Below, piece by piece: positions 1-8,152 of a stretch of 64,000 bases of DNA. Numbering within the stretch: position 1 is the stretch's first letter; every line of letters begins with the position of its first letter. The DNA lies in the NCBI RefSeq assembly GCF_002280785.1, contig NZ_NCEQ01000010.1, positions 62,001-126,000 on the forward strand, read 5' to 3'. The notes under the pieces are model-generated. The model made no database searches, had not been told where the DNA came from, and saw only the letters and a list, made by a program, of their open reading frames with translations. A program made the translations under genes and the position numbers. This DNA is from Brevundimonas subvibrioides (GTDB taxonomy: Bacteria > Pseudomonadota > Alphaproteobacteria > Caulobacterales > Caulobacteraceae).

Positions 1-170
1 GGTTCCGCACCGACGGTCCGGATGTCGCCATCGAACCGTCCGTGCACGTTGAGGAGGGGCTGACGCGACGCTCGTTGCAGGTCGTGGTTCGGGGCTCGGC
101 GCGCACGGATGCTGAGACCAAGATCCGCTGGAAACTGAGCCCGGCGGGCGCGGCGGGCGACCCGAGCTAG
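1..170 (+). CDS. C-terminal end of a gene cut by the window start; possibly heparinase II/III-like
   Basis: Only the last 55 residues are visible, in the frame that begins at base 3 and stops with TAG at 168-170. The segment reads like the final beta-strand region of a larger protein: an 'EPSVHVEEGLTRRSLQVVVRG' type stretch (alternating hydrophobic residues after a Pro-Ser) and then 'IRWKLSPAG'. Heparinase II/III-family proteins of alphaproteobacteria end in a similar beta-rich domain with an 'RRT/S-x-Q-V/I' strand and a 'W-x-L' near the C-terminus. That is a resemblance from memory, not an alignment. The convergent MarR gene ends only 6 nt further on. Confidence 0.4.
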   Translation, partial: FRTDGPDVAIEPSVHVEEGLTRRSLQVVVRGSARTDAETKIRWKLSPAGAAGDPS

Positions 171-176
171 ACCGCT

Positions 177-785
177 TCAGGCGACCGGTGCGACGGCCTT
201 GGGCTTCTTCGGTTTCGGCGTCTTGGGGGCCTTCTTGGGTTTGGCCGCCTTCTCCGCCGCCTTGTCGGCCTTGCGGGCCTCCTTGGCGGCCTTCTTCAGG
301 GCCTTGGCCTCGGCCTTCTCGGCATCGGGCGCGGCGTCGGCGGCAGCGGCGATCTCGGCCAGCATGTCGAGGAAACCGTCGCGCTTGGCCTTGGGCAAGA
401 GGCCCATGATCCGCTTGTCGGCGGCCTCGACGCGAGGCCGGGCCTGATTCAGCAGGGCCTGTCCTTCTTCCGACAGTCGCACGGCCTTGGCGCGGGCGTC
501 GATCGTCGAACGTTCCCGCGACAGCAGCCCCTTGGTGGTCATGCGGGCGACGAGGTCGGCCAGGGTCGAGCGGTCGATGCCTGTGGCGCGGACCAGGTCG
601 GTCTGGGTCAGGCCTTCCTTGACGGACACGGCCTCCATGACGGCGAACTGACGCTGGGTCGGACCGCCCTCGCCGGCTTCTTCGGAATAGATATCGAGCG
701 CGAGCTGGAGCGCTCGATGCATCAGATGACTCGGGGAATCGGCGAGCGTGCCGGACCGCCGCGCCTGTTTTCCGGATTTCACCAT
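177..785 (-). CDS. MarR-family transcriptional regulator with lysine/alanine/proline-rich C-terminal tail
   Basis: Predicted 202-residue DNA-binding repressor. The ATG at 785 (MVKSGKQ) is preferred over the more upstream start because a GAGGGA ribosome binding site lies just 5' of it and the upstream residues look non-coding. Residues about 20-140 form a MarR winged helix: 'PTQRQFAVMEAV' (helix 2), 'LTQTDLVRATGIDRSTLADL' (recognition helix) and the wing containing 'DARAKAVRLSEEG'. Members of this family usually bind a small ligand and repress a nearby gene, but no obvious target is visible here. The last 45-50 residues are almost only Lys, Ala, Pro and Glu, like a histone H1 tail. Such a tail is not part of ordinary MarR proteins (typically about 150 residues) and probably adds non-specific DNA affinity. 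Confidence 0.85.
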   Translation of the reverse strand: MVKSGKQARRSGTLADSPSHLMHRALQLALDIYSEEAGEGGPTQRQFAVMEAVSVKEGLTQTDLVRATGIDRSTLADLVARMTTKGLLSRERSTIDARAKAVRLSEEGQALLNQARPRVEAADKRIMGLLPKAKRDGFLDMLAEIAAAADAAPDAEKAEAKALKKAAKEARKADKAAEKAAKPKKAPKTPKPKKPKAVAPVA

Positions 786-973
786 GGCCGTATCCCTCTG
801 CCGTATGCGGAGGGTTATCAGCGAGCCTTTACGATTTAACGACAATGCGGCCGAACCAGCGACGTTGTTTCTTTGGGCGCTATGCGCGGCGCGCGCAGCC
901 TCGCGACCTGAGCACCGCCGACGCCTCTTTCACCGGGCCCCCAGGAGAAGGTCGGGATGCCCGGAGTATGAGC

Positions 974-1657
974 TCAAGGCGCCGTGTCGGGCCGTGCTGG
1001 GGCGGACGCGTCGACGGGCTCTTCCGAGACCAGGTTCTTCATGATCAGCGGCACCTGGCTGAGACCGAAGATGGATGAGGCGATCCACAGGACGCCGCGG
1101 AAACTGACCCAGACGTCTGCCGGATCGATGGTCGTGTGGCCGAGGCCGGCCGCAGCCCAGGCGACCAGGGCCTCGGACCGGACCCCTTCGTTGACCACGG
1201 CGACGGCCGCGAAATAGAGGCCGTAGCGGAAGGTCAGGGTGCGCCAGGCGGCGTCGTTGACCGGGATGACCGAGCCGAGCAGGGCCTTCAGCGGTTGTTT
1301 GCCGAGGTAGAGGCCGCCCAGCAGCGCGACGGCCAGCGAGGCGTTGAGCACCGTCACCTTCAGCTTCACGAACAGGTCGTCGTTGAAGACCAGGGTCAGG
1401 ACGCCGAAGACCAGGGCGAAACCGCCGACCAGTAGCGGCATCAGGGCCAGACGTTTCTCGACCATCAGGCCGACGGCCACGGCCACGCCCGAACCGGCCA
1501 CCAGGCCCCAGGTGGCGTGGACAAGGGCCTCGTCGCCCGGCAGGCCGCGCACGCGGAAGAAGATGAAGGTCGCGGCGAAGGCGGCGAGGGCGCCGAAATC
1601 GACGACCTGACGGATCCAGGTCGGCGGACCCCGCTTGGGCTCGGGCATGTCAGTCAT
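974..1657 (-). CDS. yciB: Inner-membrane septation protein YciB/IspZ family
   Basis: A 227-residue polytopic membrane protein with about six hydrophobic segments (roughly residues 14-34, 44-66, 70-91, 101-119, 140-160 and 190-207). Family marks include 'FNDDLFVKLKVTVLNA' in the middle and 'NDAAWRTLTFRYGLYF' followed by 'NEGVRSEALVAWA'. YciB proteins (septation protein A) are implicated in envelope synthesis and division; the biochemical role is unsettled. The start lies 3 nt after the ftsY stop, so the two are cotranscribed leftward, the order also known in Caulobacter. The C-terminal 20 residues are Ala/Pro/Asp-rich and extend past the usual family end. Confidence 0.9.
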   Translation of the reverse strand: MTDMPEPKRGPPTWIRQVVDFGALAAFAATFIFFRVRGLPGDEALVHATWGLVAGSGVAVAVGLMVEKRLALMPLLVGGFALVFGVLTLVFNDDLFVKLKVTVLNASLAVALLGGLYLGKQPLKALLGSVIPVNDAAWRTLTFRYGLYFAAVAVVNEGVRSEALVAWAAAGLGHTTIDPADVWVSFRGVLWIASSIFGLSQVPLIMKNLVSEEPVDASAPARPDTAP

Positions 1658-1660
1658 GGT

Positions 1661-2614
1661 CTAGTCCTCGAGGCCGACGAGTGAGCGGGAGAAGGCGCGG
1701 GCGTCGAAGGGCTGCAGGTCGTCGATCCCCTCGCCCACGCCGATCAGCTTGATGGGGGCGTCGGAGGCCTGGGCGACGGGGACCAGAACGCCGCCGCGCG
1801 CCGTGCCGTCCAGCTTGGTCATGACCAGGCCGGAGACGAAGGCGGTGCGGCCGAAGATCTGTTCCTGGGCCAGGGCGTTCCTGCCCACGGTGGCGTCCAG
1901 CACCAACAGGGTCTCGTGCGGGGCGTCCGGATCGATCTTCTTCAGAACGCGCACGATCTTGAGCAGTTCGTCCATCAGGGCGGACTTGTTCTGCAGCCGG
2001 CCGGCGGTGTCGATCAGGACGACGTCGTAGTTCTCGGCCCGGGCCCGGGTATAGGCGTCGAAGGCGAGACCCGCGGGGTCGGCGCCGTCGCGGCGGCTCT
2101 CGAAATGGGCCCCAGCGCGCTCGGCCCAGACCTTGAGCTGTTCGCGGGCGGCGGCGCGGAAGGTGTCGCCGGCGACGATCATCACCTTTGCGCCCTTGCC
2201 GGTCAGGTCGGCCGCGATCTTGCCGAGGGTGGTGGTCTTGCCTGATCCGTTCACGCCGACGAACAGGACGACGAACGGCTTGATCCCGCCGGCCACGCCG
2301 TCGGGGCCGAGCGGATCAAAGGTCGCCTGACGCGGCAGGAGTTCGGCGGCGACGGCCTCGGCCAGGGCCTCCTTGACCTCGCGCTCGGAAGAGGCGCCTC
2401 CGAAGCGCAGGTCGCGGAAGCGGGCGACGATCCGGTCGGTGGCGGCGGGACCGAGGTCGCTTTCCAGCAGATGCTCCTCGAGGCCTTCGAGAGCGGCCTC
2501 CGACAGGGGCTCCTTCACGAAGGCGGAGACGACCTGTTCGGTCATCTGCTGGCTGGAGCGGGCCAGTCCCTGGCTGAGGCGCTGGAACCAGCCCTTCTTG
2601 GGCGTGTCGGTCAT
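1661..2614 (-). CDS. ftsY: Signal recognition particle receptor FtsY
   Basis: A 317-residue SRP-GTPase that docks ribosome-SRP complexes at the inner membrane for cotranslational insertion of membrane proteins. Residues about 20-95 are the helical N domain ('LEEHLLESDLGPAATDRIV'). The G domain carries the P-loop 'GVNGSGKTTTLGKIA' (about 119-133), 'DTFRAAAREQL', the Walker B-like 'DTAGRLQNKSALMDEL', the guanine-specificity 'TKLDGTARGG' and the closing 'GVGEGIDDLQPFDARAF' typical of FtsY rather than Ffh. There is no long acidic A domain, as in many alphaproteobacteria. It is the first gene of the leftward ftsY-yciB pair. Confidence 0.97.
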   Translation of the reverse strand: MTDTPKKGWFQRLSQGLARSSQQMTEQVVSAFVKEPLSEAALEGLEEHLLESDLGPAATDRIVARFRDLRFGGASSEREVKEALAEAVAAELLPRQATFDPLGPDGVAGGIKPFVVLFVGVNGSGKTTTLGKIAADLTGKGAKVMIVAGDTFRAAAREQLKVWAERAGAHFESRRDGADPAGLAFDAYTRARAENYDVVLIDTAGRLQNKSALMDELLKIVRVLKKIDPDAPHETLLVLDATVGRNALAQEQIFGRTAFVSGLVMTKLDGTARGGVLVPVAQASDAPIKLIGVGEGIDDLQPFDARAFSRSLVGLED

Positions 2615-2674
2615 GGGAGGGCTTTAGCGGGGCCGGGATGGGGCGTCATCCGCAATCTGGCGGGCCAGCACTGT

Positions 2675-2832
2675 CCTTCTCCCCTTGCGGGAGAAGGTGG
2701 CAGCCGCAGGCTGACGGATGAGGGGTCGCACCGGCGGCTGGAATGAGGGCTGGCAGGGCTGACTTCAAACGGCAGCGTGACCCCTCATCCGACTTCGCTT
2801 CGCTCAGCCACCTTCTCCCGCAAGGGGAGAAG
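2675..2832. repeat. Nested palindromic intergenic element, copy 1 (inverted pair)
   Basis: Two inverted copies of one unit, at about 2675-2729 and 2779-2832. Each begins with a hairpin 'CCTTCTCCCCTTGCGGGAGA' followed by GGTGGC, a variable stretch and GACGGATGAGGGGTC. The whole can fold into one large cruciform. It occupies the divergent space between ftsY and nadE, so it sits inside the presumed promoter region, unlike most other copies in the window. Confidence 0.85.
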
Positions 2833-2866
2833 GGAGTAGGTTGGGCCTTCGGGCCTTTGGCTCTAT

Positions 2867-4939
2867 ATGAGCATAAGCATCGAGGACTGCGCCTTGGCCA
2901 AGACCGACCCCTTCCATTCGCCTCGGACCCACGGCTTCGTCCGGGTCGCGACGGCGACGCCGGTCGTGCACATCGCCGACCCTAAAGCGAATGCGGAGGA
3001 GCATCTGGCCCTGATCCGGCAGGCGGGCGAGCAGGGCGTGGACCTGATCGTCTTCCCCGAACTGTCGCTGAGCGGCTACGCGATCGACGATCTGCACATG
3101 CAGGCGGCGCTGCTGGATGAGGTGGAGCGTCAGGTCGACGTCATCGCAGAGGCTGCCGATCAGGCCGGGCTGGTCGCCGTGGTCGGGGCGCCGATCCGCA
3201 ACGGGGACGCCCTGTTCAACTGCGCGGTGGTGCTGGGCGGCGGGGCGGTGCTGGGGGTCGTGCCCAAGACCTATCTGCCGAACTACCGCGAATATTACGA
3301 GAAGCGCTGGTTCGCGCCGGCGGCGTCGCGGAGCGAGGATGCGGTCATCCTCGGCGGCGAGAGTGTGGATTTCGCGCCGGGCCTGATCTTCGAGGCGACC
3401 AATCGGCCAGGCTTCGTGTTCGCGGTCGAGATCTGCGAGGACTTCTGGGCGCCCTTGCCGCCATCGACGCGGGCGGCGCTGGCGGGCGCACGGATCCTGC
3501 TGAACCTGTCGGCCTCCAACATCGTCATCGGCAAGGCCGACGAGCGGGCCCTGTTGTGCGCCAGCCAGTCGGCGCGGACGCTGTCGGCCTATGCCTTCGC
3601 CGCGTCGGGATGGGGCGAAAGCACCACCGACCTGGCCTGGGACGGACAGGCGACGATCCACGAACTGGGCGCCAAGCTGGCGGAAGGGCAGCGGTTCGCG
3701 ATGACGGCTCACCTGACCGTGGCGGATGTCGACGTCGACCGGATCGGCATGGACCGGCTGCGCAACGGGACCTTCGCCGACTGTGCGCGGATCGAGGGCG
3801 AGGCGGCGACAGTGATTCCGTTCGAGGCGGCGGAGGAGCGGGAGACGGGCAGGCTGATCCGCCCCCTCGACCGCTTCCCCTTCGTGCCGGACGATCCCCG
3901 GCGGCTCGACCAGGACTGCTACGAGGCCTTCAACATCCAGGTGCAGGGGCTGATGCGGCGGATGACGGCGACCGGCGCCGAACGGCTGTGCATCGGCGTG
4001 TCGGGCGGGCTCGATTCGACCCAGGCCCTGCTGGTGGCCTGCGGGGCGTTTGACCGGCTCAAACTGCCGAGGACCAATATCCTGGGCTTCACCATGCCGG
4101 GGTTCGCGACCTCGGACGGGACGAAGTCGAACGCCTGGGCGCTGATGAATGCACTGGGCGTCACGGGCGAGGAGATCGACATCCGCCCCGCCGCCGAGCG
4201 GATGCTGACCGACATTAAACATCCCTATGCAGACGGGCAGCCCGTCCACGACATCACCTTCGAGAACGTGCAGGCGGGTCTGAGGACCGACTATCTGTTC
4301 CGGCTGGCGAACCAGAACCGGGCCTTCGTGCTGGGGACCGGCGACCTGTCGGAGCTGGCCCTGGGCTGGGCCACCTATGGCGTCGGCGACCACATGAGCC
4401 ACTACAACGTCAACGGCGGGGTGGCGAAGACCCTGATCCGGCACCTGATCCGCTGGGTCGCGGGGCGGGACGACATGGCCGGGGCGGCGGATGTGCTGCA
4501 CGCCATTCTGGACACGGAGATTTCGCCCGAACTGGTGCCGGCGGGGGCGGACGGGAAGATCCAGTCGACGGAGGGGACGGTCGGTCCCTATGCGCTGAAC
4601 GACTTCTTCCTGTTCCACATCACCCGCTTCGGCATGACGCCGTCGAAGGTCGCCTGGCTATGCCATCAGGCGTGGGGGGATGCGGCGCGGGGCCAGTGGC
4701 CGGCGCATCATCCGCAGGCGGATCGGGTCGAATACGATCTGGCGACGATCAAGTTCTGGCTGCGGAAATTCCTCGTGCGGTTCTTCCAGACCAGCCAGTT
4801 CAAGCGCTCGGCCCTACCGAACGGGCCCAAGGTGGTGACGGGCGGGTCGCTGTCGCCGCGCGGCGACTGGCGGGCGCCGTCGGACGGGAATGCGCGGGTC
4901 TGGCTGGATGAGTTGGACGCGAACGTCCCGGACGCCTAG
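2867..4939 (+). CDS. nadE: Glutamine-dependent NAD+ synthetase
   Basis: A 690-residue two-domain enzyme that makes NAD+ from deamido-NAD+, ATP and glutamine. The N-terminal nitrilase-type glutaminase (about residues 25-300) shows the catalytic Glu in 'FPELSLSGYAIDDL', Lys in 'KTYLPNYREYYEKRWF' and Cys in 'VEICEDFWAPLPPS'. The C-terminal synthetase (about 340-650) has the ATP-pyrophosphatase loop 'GVSGGLDSTQALLV' and 'GTGDLSELALGWATYGVGDH'. The length fits the large bacterial/actinobacterial-type NadE. The start is uncertain: TTG at 2894 is preceded by GAGGA at 7-nt spacing, whereas ATG 2867 has no clear ribosome site. The true protein may lack the first nine residues. Confidence 0.96.
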   Translation: MSISIEDCALAKTDPFHSPRTHGFVRVATATPVVHIADPKANAEEHLALIRQAGEQGVDLIVFPELSLSGYAIDDLHMQAALLDEVERQVDVIAEAADQAGLVAVVGAPIRNGDALFNCAVVLGGGAVLGVVPKTYLPNYREYYEKRWFAPAASRSEDAVILGGESVDFAPGLIFEATNRPGFVFAVEICEDFWAPLPPSTRAALAGARILLNLSASNIVIGKADERALLCASQSARTLSAYAFAASGWGESTTDLAWDGQATIHELGAKLAEGQRFAMTAHLTVADVDVDRIGMDRLRNGTFADCARIEGEAATVIPFEAAEERETGRLIRPLDRFPFVPDDPRRLDQDCYEAFNIQVQGLMRRMTATGAERLCIGVSGGLDSTQALLVACGAFDRLKLPRTNILGFTMPGFATSDGTKSNAWALMNALGVTGEEIDIRPAAERMLTDIKHPYADGQPVHDITFENVQAGLRTDYLFRLANQNRAFVLGTGDLSELALGWATYGVGDHMSHYNVNGGVAKTLIRHLIRWVAGRDDMAGAADVLHAILDTEISPELVPAGADGKIQSTEGTVGPYALNDFFLFHITRFGMTPSKVAWLCHQAWGDAARGQWPAHHPQADRVEYDLATIKFWLRKFLVRFFQTSQFKRSALPNGPKVVTGGSLSPRGDWRAPSDGNARVWLDELDANVPDA

Positions 4940-4948
4940 AGGACCGGG

Positions 4949-5173
4949 ATGACCGAAACCCCCACCAAAGACTCCAACGGCAACATCCTGTTGGACGGCG
5001 ACAGTGTGACCCTGATCAAGGATCTGAAGGTCAAGGGATCGGGCGGGGTGACGCTGAAGCGCGGCGCCCTGGTCAAGAACATCCGCCTGACCGACGACAC
5101 GGACGAGATCGAGGCCAATGTCGACAAGGTGCGCGGCCTGGTGCTGCGAACGGAGTTCGTGCGGAAGGCCTGA
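4949..5173 (+). CDS. PhnA/YjdM-like small protein (C-terminal PhnA domain)
   Basis: A 74-residue protein lying 9 nt after nadE in the same direction. It matches the C-terminal half of the PhnA/YjdM family: 'DSNGNILLDGDSVTLIKDLKVKG' then 'LKRGALVKNIRLTDD...EANVDKVRGLVLRTEFVRK', an SH3-like small barrel. The zinc-ribbon half found in E. coli PhnA is absent, which is usual for short alphaproteobacterial members. The family name 'alkylphosphonate utilization' is historical; no phosphonate genes are nearby, and I would not assign a reaction. Confidence 0.85.
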   Translation: MTETPTKDSNGNILLDGDSVTLIKDLKVKGSGGVTLKRGALVKNIRLTDDTDEIEANVDKVRGLVLRTEFVRKA

Positions 5174-5180
5174 TCCTTTT

Positions 5181-5326
5181 CCTTCTCCCGGTGGGAGAAG
5201 GTGGCTCGCGAAGCGAGACGGATGAGGGTCGGCCCTCACCGGTGACGCACGGCCCTCACCCTTTCGCGCCAGAACGGCGGCAAGCCGCCGTGCGCTCAAG
5301 CCCTCTCCCAACGGGAGAGGGTGGCT
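5181..5326. repeat. Nested palindromic intergenic element, copy 2
   Basis: The left unit 'CCTTCTCCCGGTGGGAGAAGG' type hairpin starts at 5181 and is followed by GGATGAGGGTC. The right unit ends with CCCTCTCCCAACGGGAGAGG (5301-5320) and runs up to the TAG of the hydrolase gene. It fills the convergent gap between the PhnA-like gene and the alpha/beta hydrolase, where it may act as a two-way transcription stop. Internal 'GGCGGCAAGCCGCC' (5276-5289) is a further small hairpin. Confidence 0.8.
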
Positions 5327-6206
5327 ACGGCACGTCCCGCAGGAATTCGAAGATCGCGGCTTTCGACTCCGGCTCGTCCAGCATGGGGGCGTGGCCGATG
5401 TCGGGGATCTCGGCGTAGCGCATGTCGGGCGCGGCCTTCTGCATCTTCGCCGCGATGTCGGCGCCCAGCAGGTCGGAGGTTCCGCCCCGGATCAGCAGGG
5501 TCGGGCGCTTGCGGGCCAGCTTGCGGAAGTAGGGCCACAGGTTCGGGGCCAGGGCCTTGGCGCCGGCCGCTCTAATCGGGACTGCGATGTCCGGGTCGTA
5601 GTCGAGGACGGGCGAACCCTCCGTGCCGTCGCGGAAGACGCGGCGGGCGAAGGCGTCCCAGTCGGCGTCGGTGTAATGGGGCAGTGCGATGGCGTTGTTC
5701 AGGCGGGCGTAGGCGGCGGCGGCGGCCCAGGTCGGGGTGTCCACCGGCTGGCCGGAATAGGCGGCGATGCGGGCCAGGCCCTCGGGCGACACCTGGGGGC
5801 CGATATCGTTGAGGATGGCGGCGGCGACGACGCGGCTCTTCAGAGCCGTGATCGCCATGGTGATCAGCCCGCCCATCGAGGTGCCGAGGAAGACGGCCCG
5901 CTCGATGCCGGCGGCCTCGAGCAGACCCAGAACGTCCTTGGCATAGACCGGCGGCTGGTAGGTCATCGCGTCGGTGGCGCGATCTGACTGGCCGCGCCCG
6001 CGCACGTCGAGCGCCAGAACGCGACGGCCGCCACGCGCGATCAAGGGGGCGATGGCGTCAAAGTCGGCGGAGTTGCGGGTCAGGCCGTGAATGGCGATGA
6101 CCGGCAGTTTCGCCGGACCGTCCGCCCCCGGATAGTCACGGGCGAACAGGCTGAGCCCGTCGGACGAGGTCCAGCGACGCTCGGAATACAGGGTCGATTC
6201 AGCCAT
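5325..6206 (-). CDS. Alpha/beta-fold hydrolase
   Basis: A 293-residue soluble serine hydrolase. The nucleophile elbow is 'FLGTSMGGLI' (Ser about residue 111), the acid is likely Asp in 'IRGGTSDLLG' and the base His in 'IPDIGHAPMLDEP'. An oxyanion-side 'IHGLTRNSADF' follows strand 3. The cap region between residues about 140 and 220 is helical. The substrate cannot be read from sequence; proteins of this type are annotated as esterases or C-C hydrolases. The gene stands alone, convergent with the PhnA-like gene, and its stop abuts a palindromic element. Confidence 0.85.
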   Translation of the reverse strand: MAESTLYSERRWTSSDGLSLFARDYPGADGPAKLPVIAIHGLTRNSADFDAIAPLIARGGRRVLALDVRGRGQSDRATDAMTYQPPVYAKDVLGLLEAAGIERAVFLGTSMGGLITMAITALKSRVVAAAILNDIGPQVSPEGLARIAAYSGQPVDTPTWAAAAAYARLNNAIALPHYTDADWDAFARRVFRDGTEGSPVLDYDPDIAVPIRAAGAKALAPNLWPYFRKLARKRPTLLIRGGTSDLLGADIAAKMQKAAPDMRYAEIPDIGHAPMLDEPESKAAIFEFLRDVP

Positions 6207-6289
6207 TGCGGCGCACTCCCAAGCCAGAACGCCCCCCGCGTCGGCCGGAGCTTATTTCATCCCCTGGTGAACAGGCCAGCGAATTGCGA

Positions 6290-6841
6290 TCAACCGCCGA
6301 GCAGGTCGCGGACGAAATGATCGAGATTGCCGCCCTCGAACAGGAAGCCGGGCAGGCCGGCGCGGCGGGCGGCGTCCAGATCGCTCTGACGGTCGCCGAT
6401 CAGGAAGGAGCGGGCCGGGTCGATGTCATGGTCGGCGATGGCGCGCAGGATCATGCCGGGGTTGGGCTTGCGGTCTGGATGGTCGGGGTGCAGCCACCTG
6501 GGATCCTCCGCCTCATTGTGGAACGGGCAGGCATAGACGGCGCCGATGCGGGCGCCCTTGCCGGCCAGGCGACGGACCAGCAGGGCGTTGAACCCCTCCA
6601 TCTGTTCGAAGCTGAACAGGCCCCGCGCCACGCCGGACTGGTTGGTGACGATGACGACCAGATAGCCGAGGGCGTTCAGGCGGCGGACAGCGTCGGCCGC
6701 GCCGGGGATCAGGACCAGATGCTCTTCGAGGTGCGGATAGCCGCTGTCGGTGATCAGGACACCGTCGCGGTCGAGGAAGACGGCGGGATAGGTCGTCGGC
6801 ACAGTATTCAAGGCGGCGGGCTCCGGATTCGGACGGTGCAT
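6290..6841 (-). CDS. HAD-IIIA phosphatase, GmhB-like (heptose-bisphosphate phosphatase family)
   Basis: About 183 residues from ATG 6841; the open frame continues upstream to 6928 but without coding character. Motif I is 'VFLDRDGVLITDSGYPH', motif II 'VIVTNQSGVARG', and motifs III/IV 'RKPNPGMILRA' and '[17 protein letters not shown]'. This set is that of GmhB and HisB-N phosphatases, which dephosphorylate heptose-1,7-bisphosphate or histidinol phosphate. The zinc loop is unusual: 'CPFHNEAEDPRWLHPDHPD' keeps C-x-x-H but has H-x-x-H where GmhB has C-x-C. It is divergent from the aminotransferase at 6988, which suggests a role in a surface-sugar pathway; the exact substrate is open. Confidence 0.8.
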   Translation of the reverse strand: MHRPNPEPAALNTVPTTYPAVFLDRDGVLITDSGYPHLEEHLVLIPGAADAVRRLNALGYLVVIVTNQSGVARGLFSFEQMEGFNALLVRRLAGKGARIGAVYACPFHNEAEDPRWLHPDHPDRKPNPGMILRAIADHDIDPARSFLIGDRQSDLDAARRAGLPGFLFEGGNLDHFVRDLLGG

Positions 6842-6987
6842 GGAATAGGCAGGACCGTTGCAAGGCGCAACGCGAAGTGACCCCCTTGTGTTTGGCGTTG
6901 CGGCGCCCGGCGGGTTAGACGGCCCCACCTTCGAAGGTCGACCCCTGATCCGGGTTCAGCGCCGCCCCGTTTCGAGAGAGGTTTCCC

Positions 6988-8148
6988 ATGAGCATCGCCT
7001 TCATCGACCTGCAGGCCCAGCGCCGCCGTCTGGGCGGCAAGATCGAGGCCGCCATAATGGCCGTTGTCGAGAGCGGGGCCTATGTCATGGGCCCGCCGGT
7101 GCGCGAGTTCGAGACGGCCCTGGCCGCGTTCGGCGGCGCGAAACATGCGCTGGGCTGCGCCAACGGGACGGAGGCCCTGGCCCTGCCGCTGATGGCCTGG
7201 GGCCTTCGGCCGGGAGACGCGGTCTTCGTGCCCAGCTTCACCTTCTGCGCCACGGCCGAGGTCGTGCCGTGGCTGGGCGCGACGCCCGTCTTTATCGACA
7301 TCGACCCCCGCACCTACAATATCGACCCCGGCCACCTGGAGGCGGCCATCGAGGCGACGATCGCCGAGGGCAGGCTGAGGCCCCGTGTGGTGATCGCCGT
7401 CGACCTGTTCGGCCAGCCCGCCGACTATCCCGCCATCAAGGCGATCTGCGACCGGTACGGGCTGAAGCTGATCGCGGATTCGGCCCAGGGGTTCGGCTGC
7501 ACCATCGACGGCGACCATCCCCTGAAATGGGCCGACGTGACGACGACCAGCTTCTTCCCGGCCAAGCCGCTGGGTTGCTACGGCGACGGCGGGGCGGTTC
7601 TGACCGATGACGATGATCTGGCCCAGGAGATCGACAGCTACCGCGTGCACGGCAAGGCCGTGGCAAAGGATCTGGTCGGCCGGACCTTTGAGCACGACAC
7701 CAAATATCTGAACATGCGGGTCGGGATGAACTCGCGTCTGGACACGGTGCAGGCCGCCGTCCTGATCGAGAAGCTGAAGGTCTTCCCCCAGGAGATCGAA
7801 TGGCGCACGCGGATCGCCGCCCGCTACAACGCGCTGCTGGCGCCGCACGTCACGGCCGTGCCGCATCTGCCCGCCGGCAATGTCTCAAACTGGGCCCAGT
7901 ACACGATCGAGCACCCTGACCGCGACGGTCTGGCGGCCCACCTGCGCGACCAGGGCGTGCCGTCAGCGGTCTATTATCCGATCCCGCTGCATCTGCAGCC
8001 GGCCTATGACATGCACCCGCGCGGCCCTCAGGGATTGCCGGTGACCGAGGCCTTGATGAAGGCTGTCATCAGCCTGCCGATGCACGCTGATCTGGACGAG
8101 GCGACCCAGGACCGGATCGTCGCCGCCGTCGCCAGCTACAAGGGCTAA
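6988..8148 (+). CDS. DegT/DnrJ/EryC1 sugar aminotransferase, WbpE-like
   Basis: A 386-residue PLP-dependent aminotransferase. The Schiff-base lysine lies in 'SFFPAKPLGCYGDGGA' (about residue 194), and 'FTFCATAEVVPWLGATPVFI', 'DIDPRTYNID' and 'VGMNSRLDTVQAAVL' match the family. It strongly resembles Pseudomonas WbpE, which aminates UDP-2-acetamido-3-keto-glucuronate to make the 2,3-diamino sugar of O antigen. The next gene is a Gfo/Idh dehydrogenase (4-nt gap), the partner that would make the 3-keto substrate. A clean AGAGAGG ribosome site lies 5' of ATG 6988. The product is probably an amino sugar for LPS, capsule or glycoprotein. Confidence 0.9.
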   Translation: MSIAFIDLQAQRRRLGGKIEAAIMAVVESGAYVMGPPVREFETALAAFGGAKHALGCANGTEALALPLMAWGLRPGDAVFVPSFTFCATAEVVPWLGATPVFIDIDPRTYNIDPGHLEAAIEATIAEGRLRPRVVIAVDLFGQPADYPAIKAICDRYGLKLIADSAQGFGCTIDGDHPLKWADVTTTSFFPAKPLGCYGDGGAVLTDDDDLAQEIDSYRVHGKAVAKDLVGRTFEHDTKYLNMRVGMNSRLDTVQAAVLIEKLKVFPQEIEWRTRIAARYNALLAPHVTAVPHLPAGNVSNWAQYTIEHPDRDGLAAHLRDQGVPSAVYYPIPLHLQPAYDMHPRGPQGLPVTEALMKAVISLPMHADLDEATQDRIVAAVASYKG

Positions 8149-8152
8149 GCAC

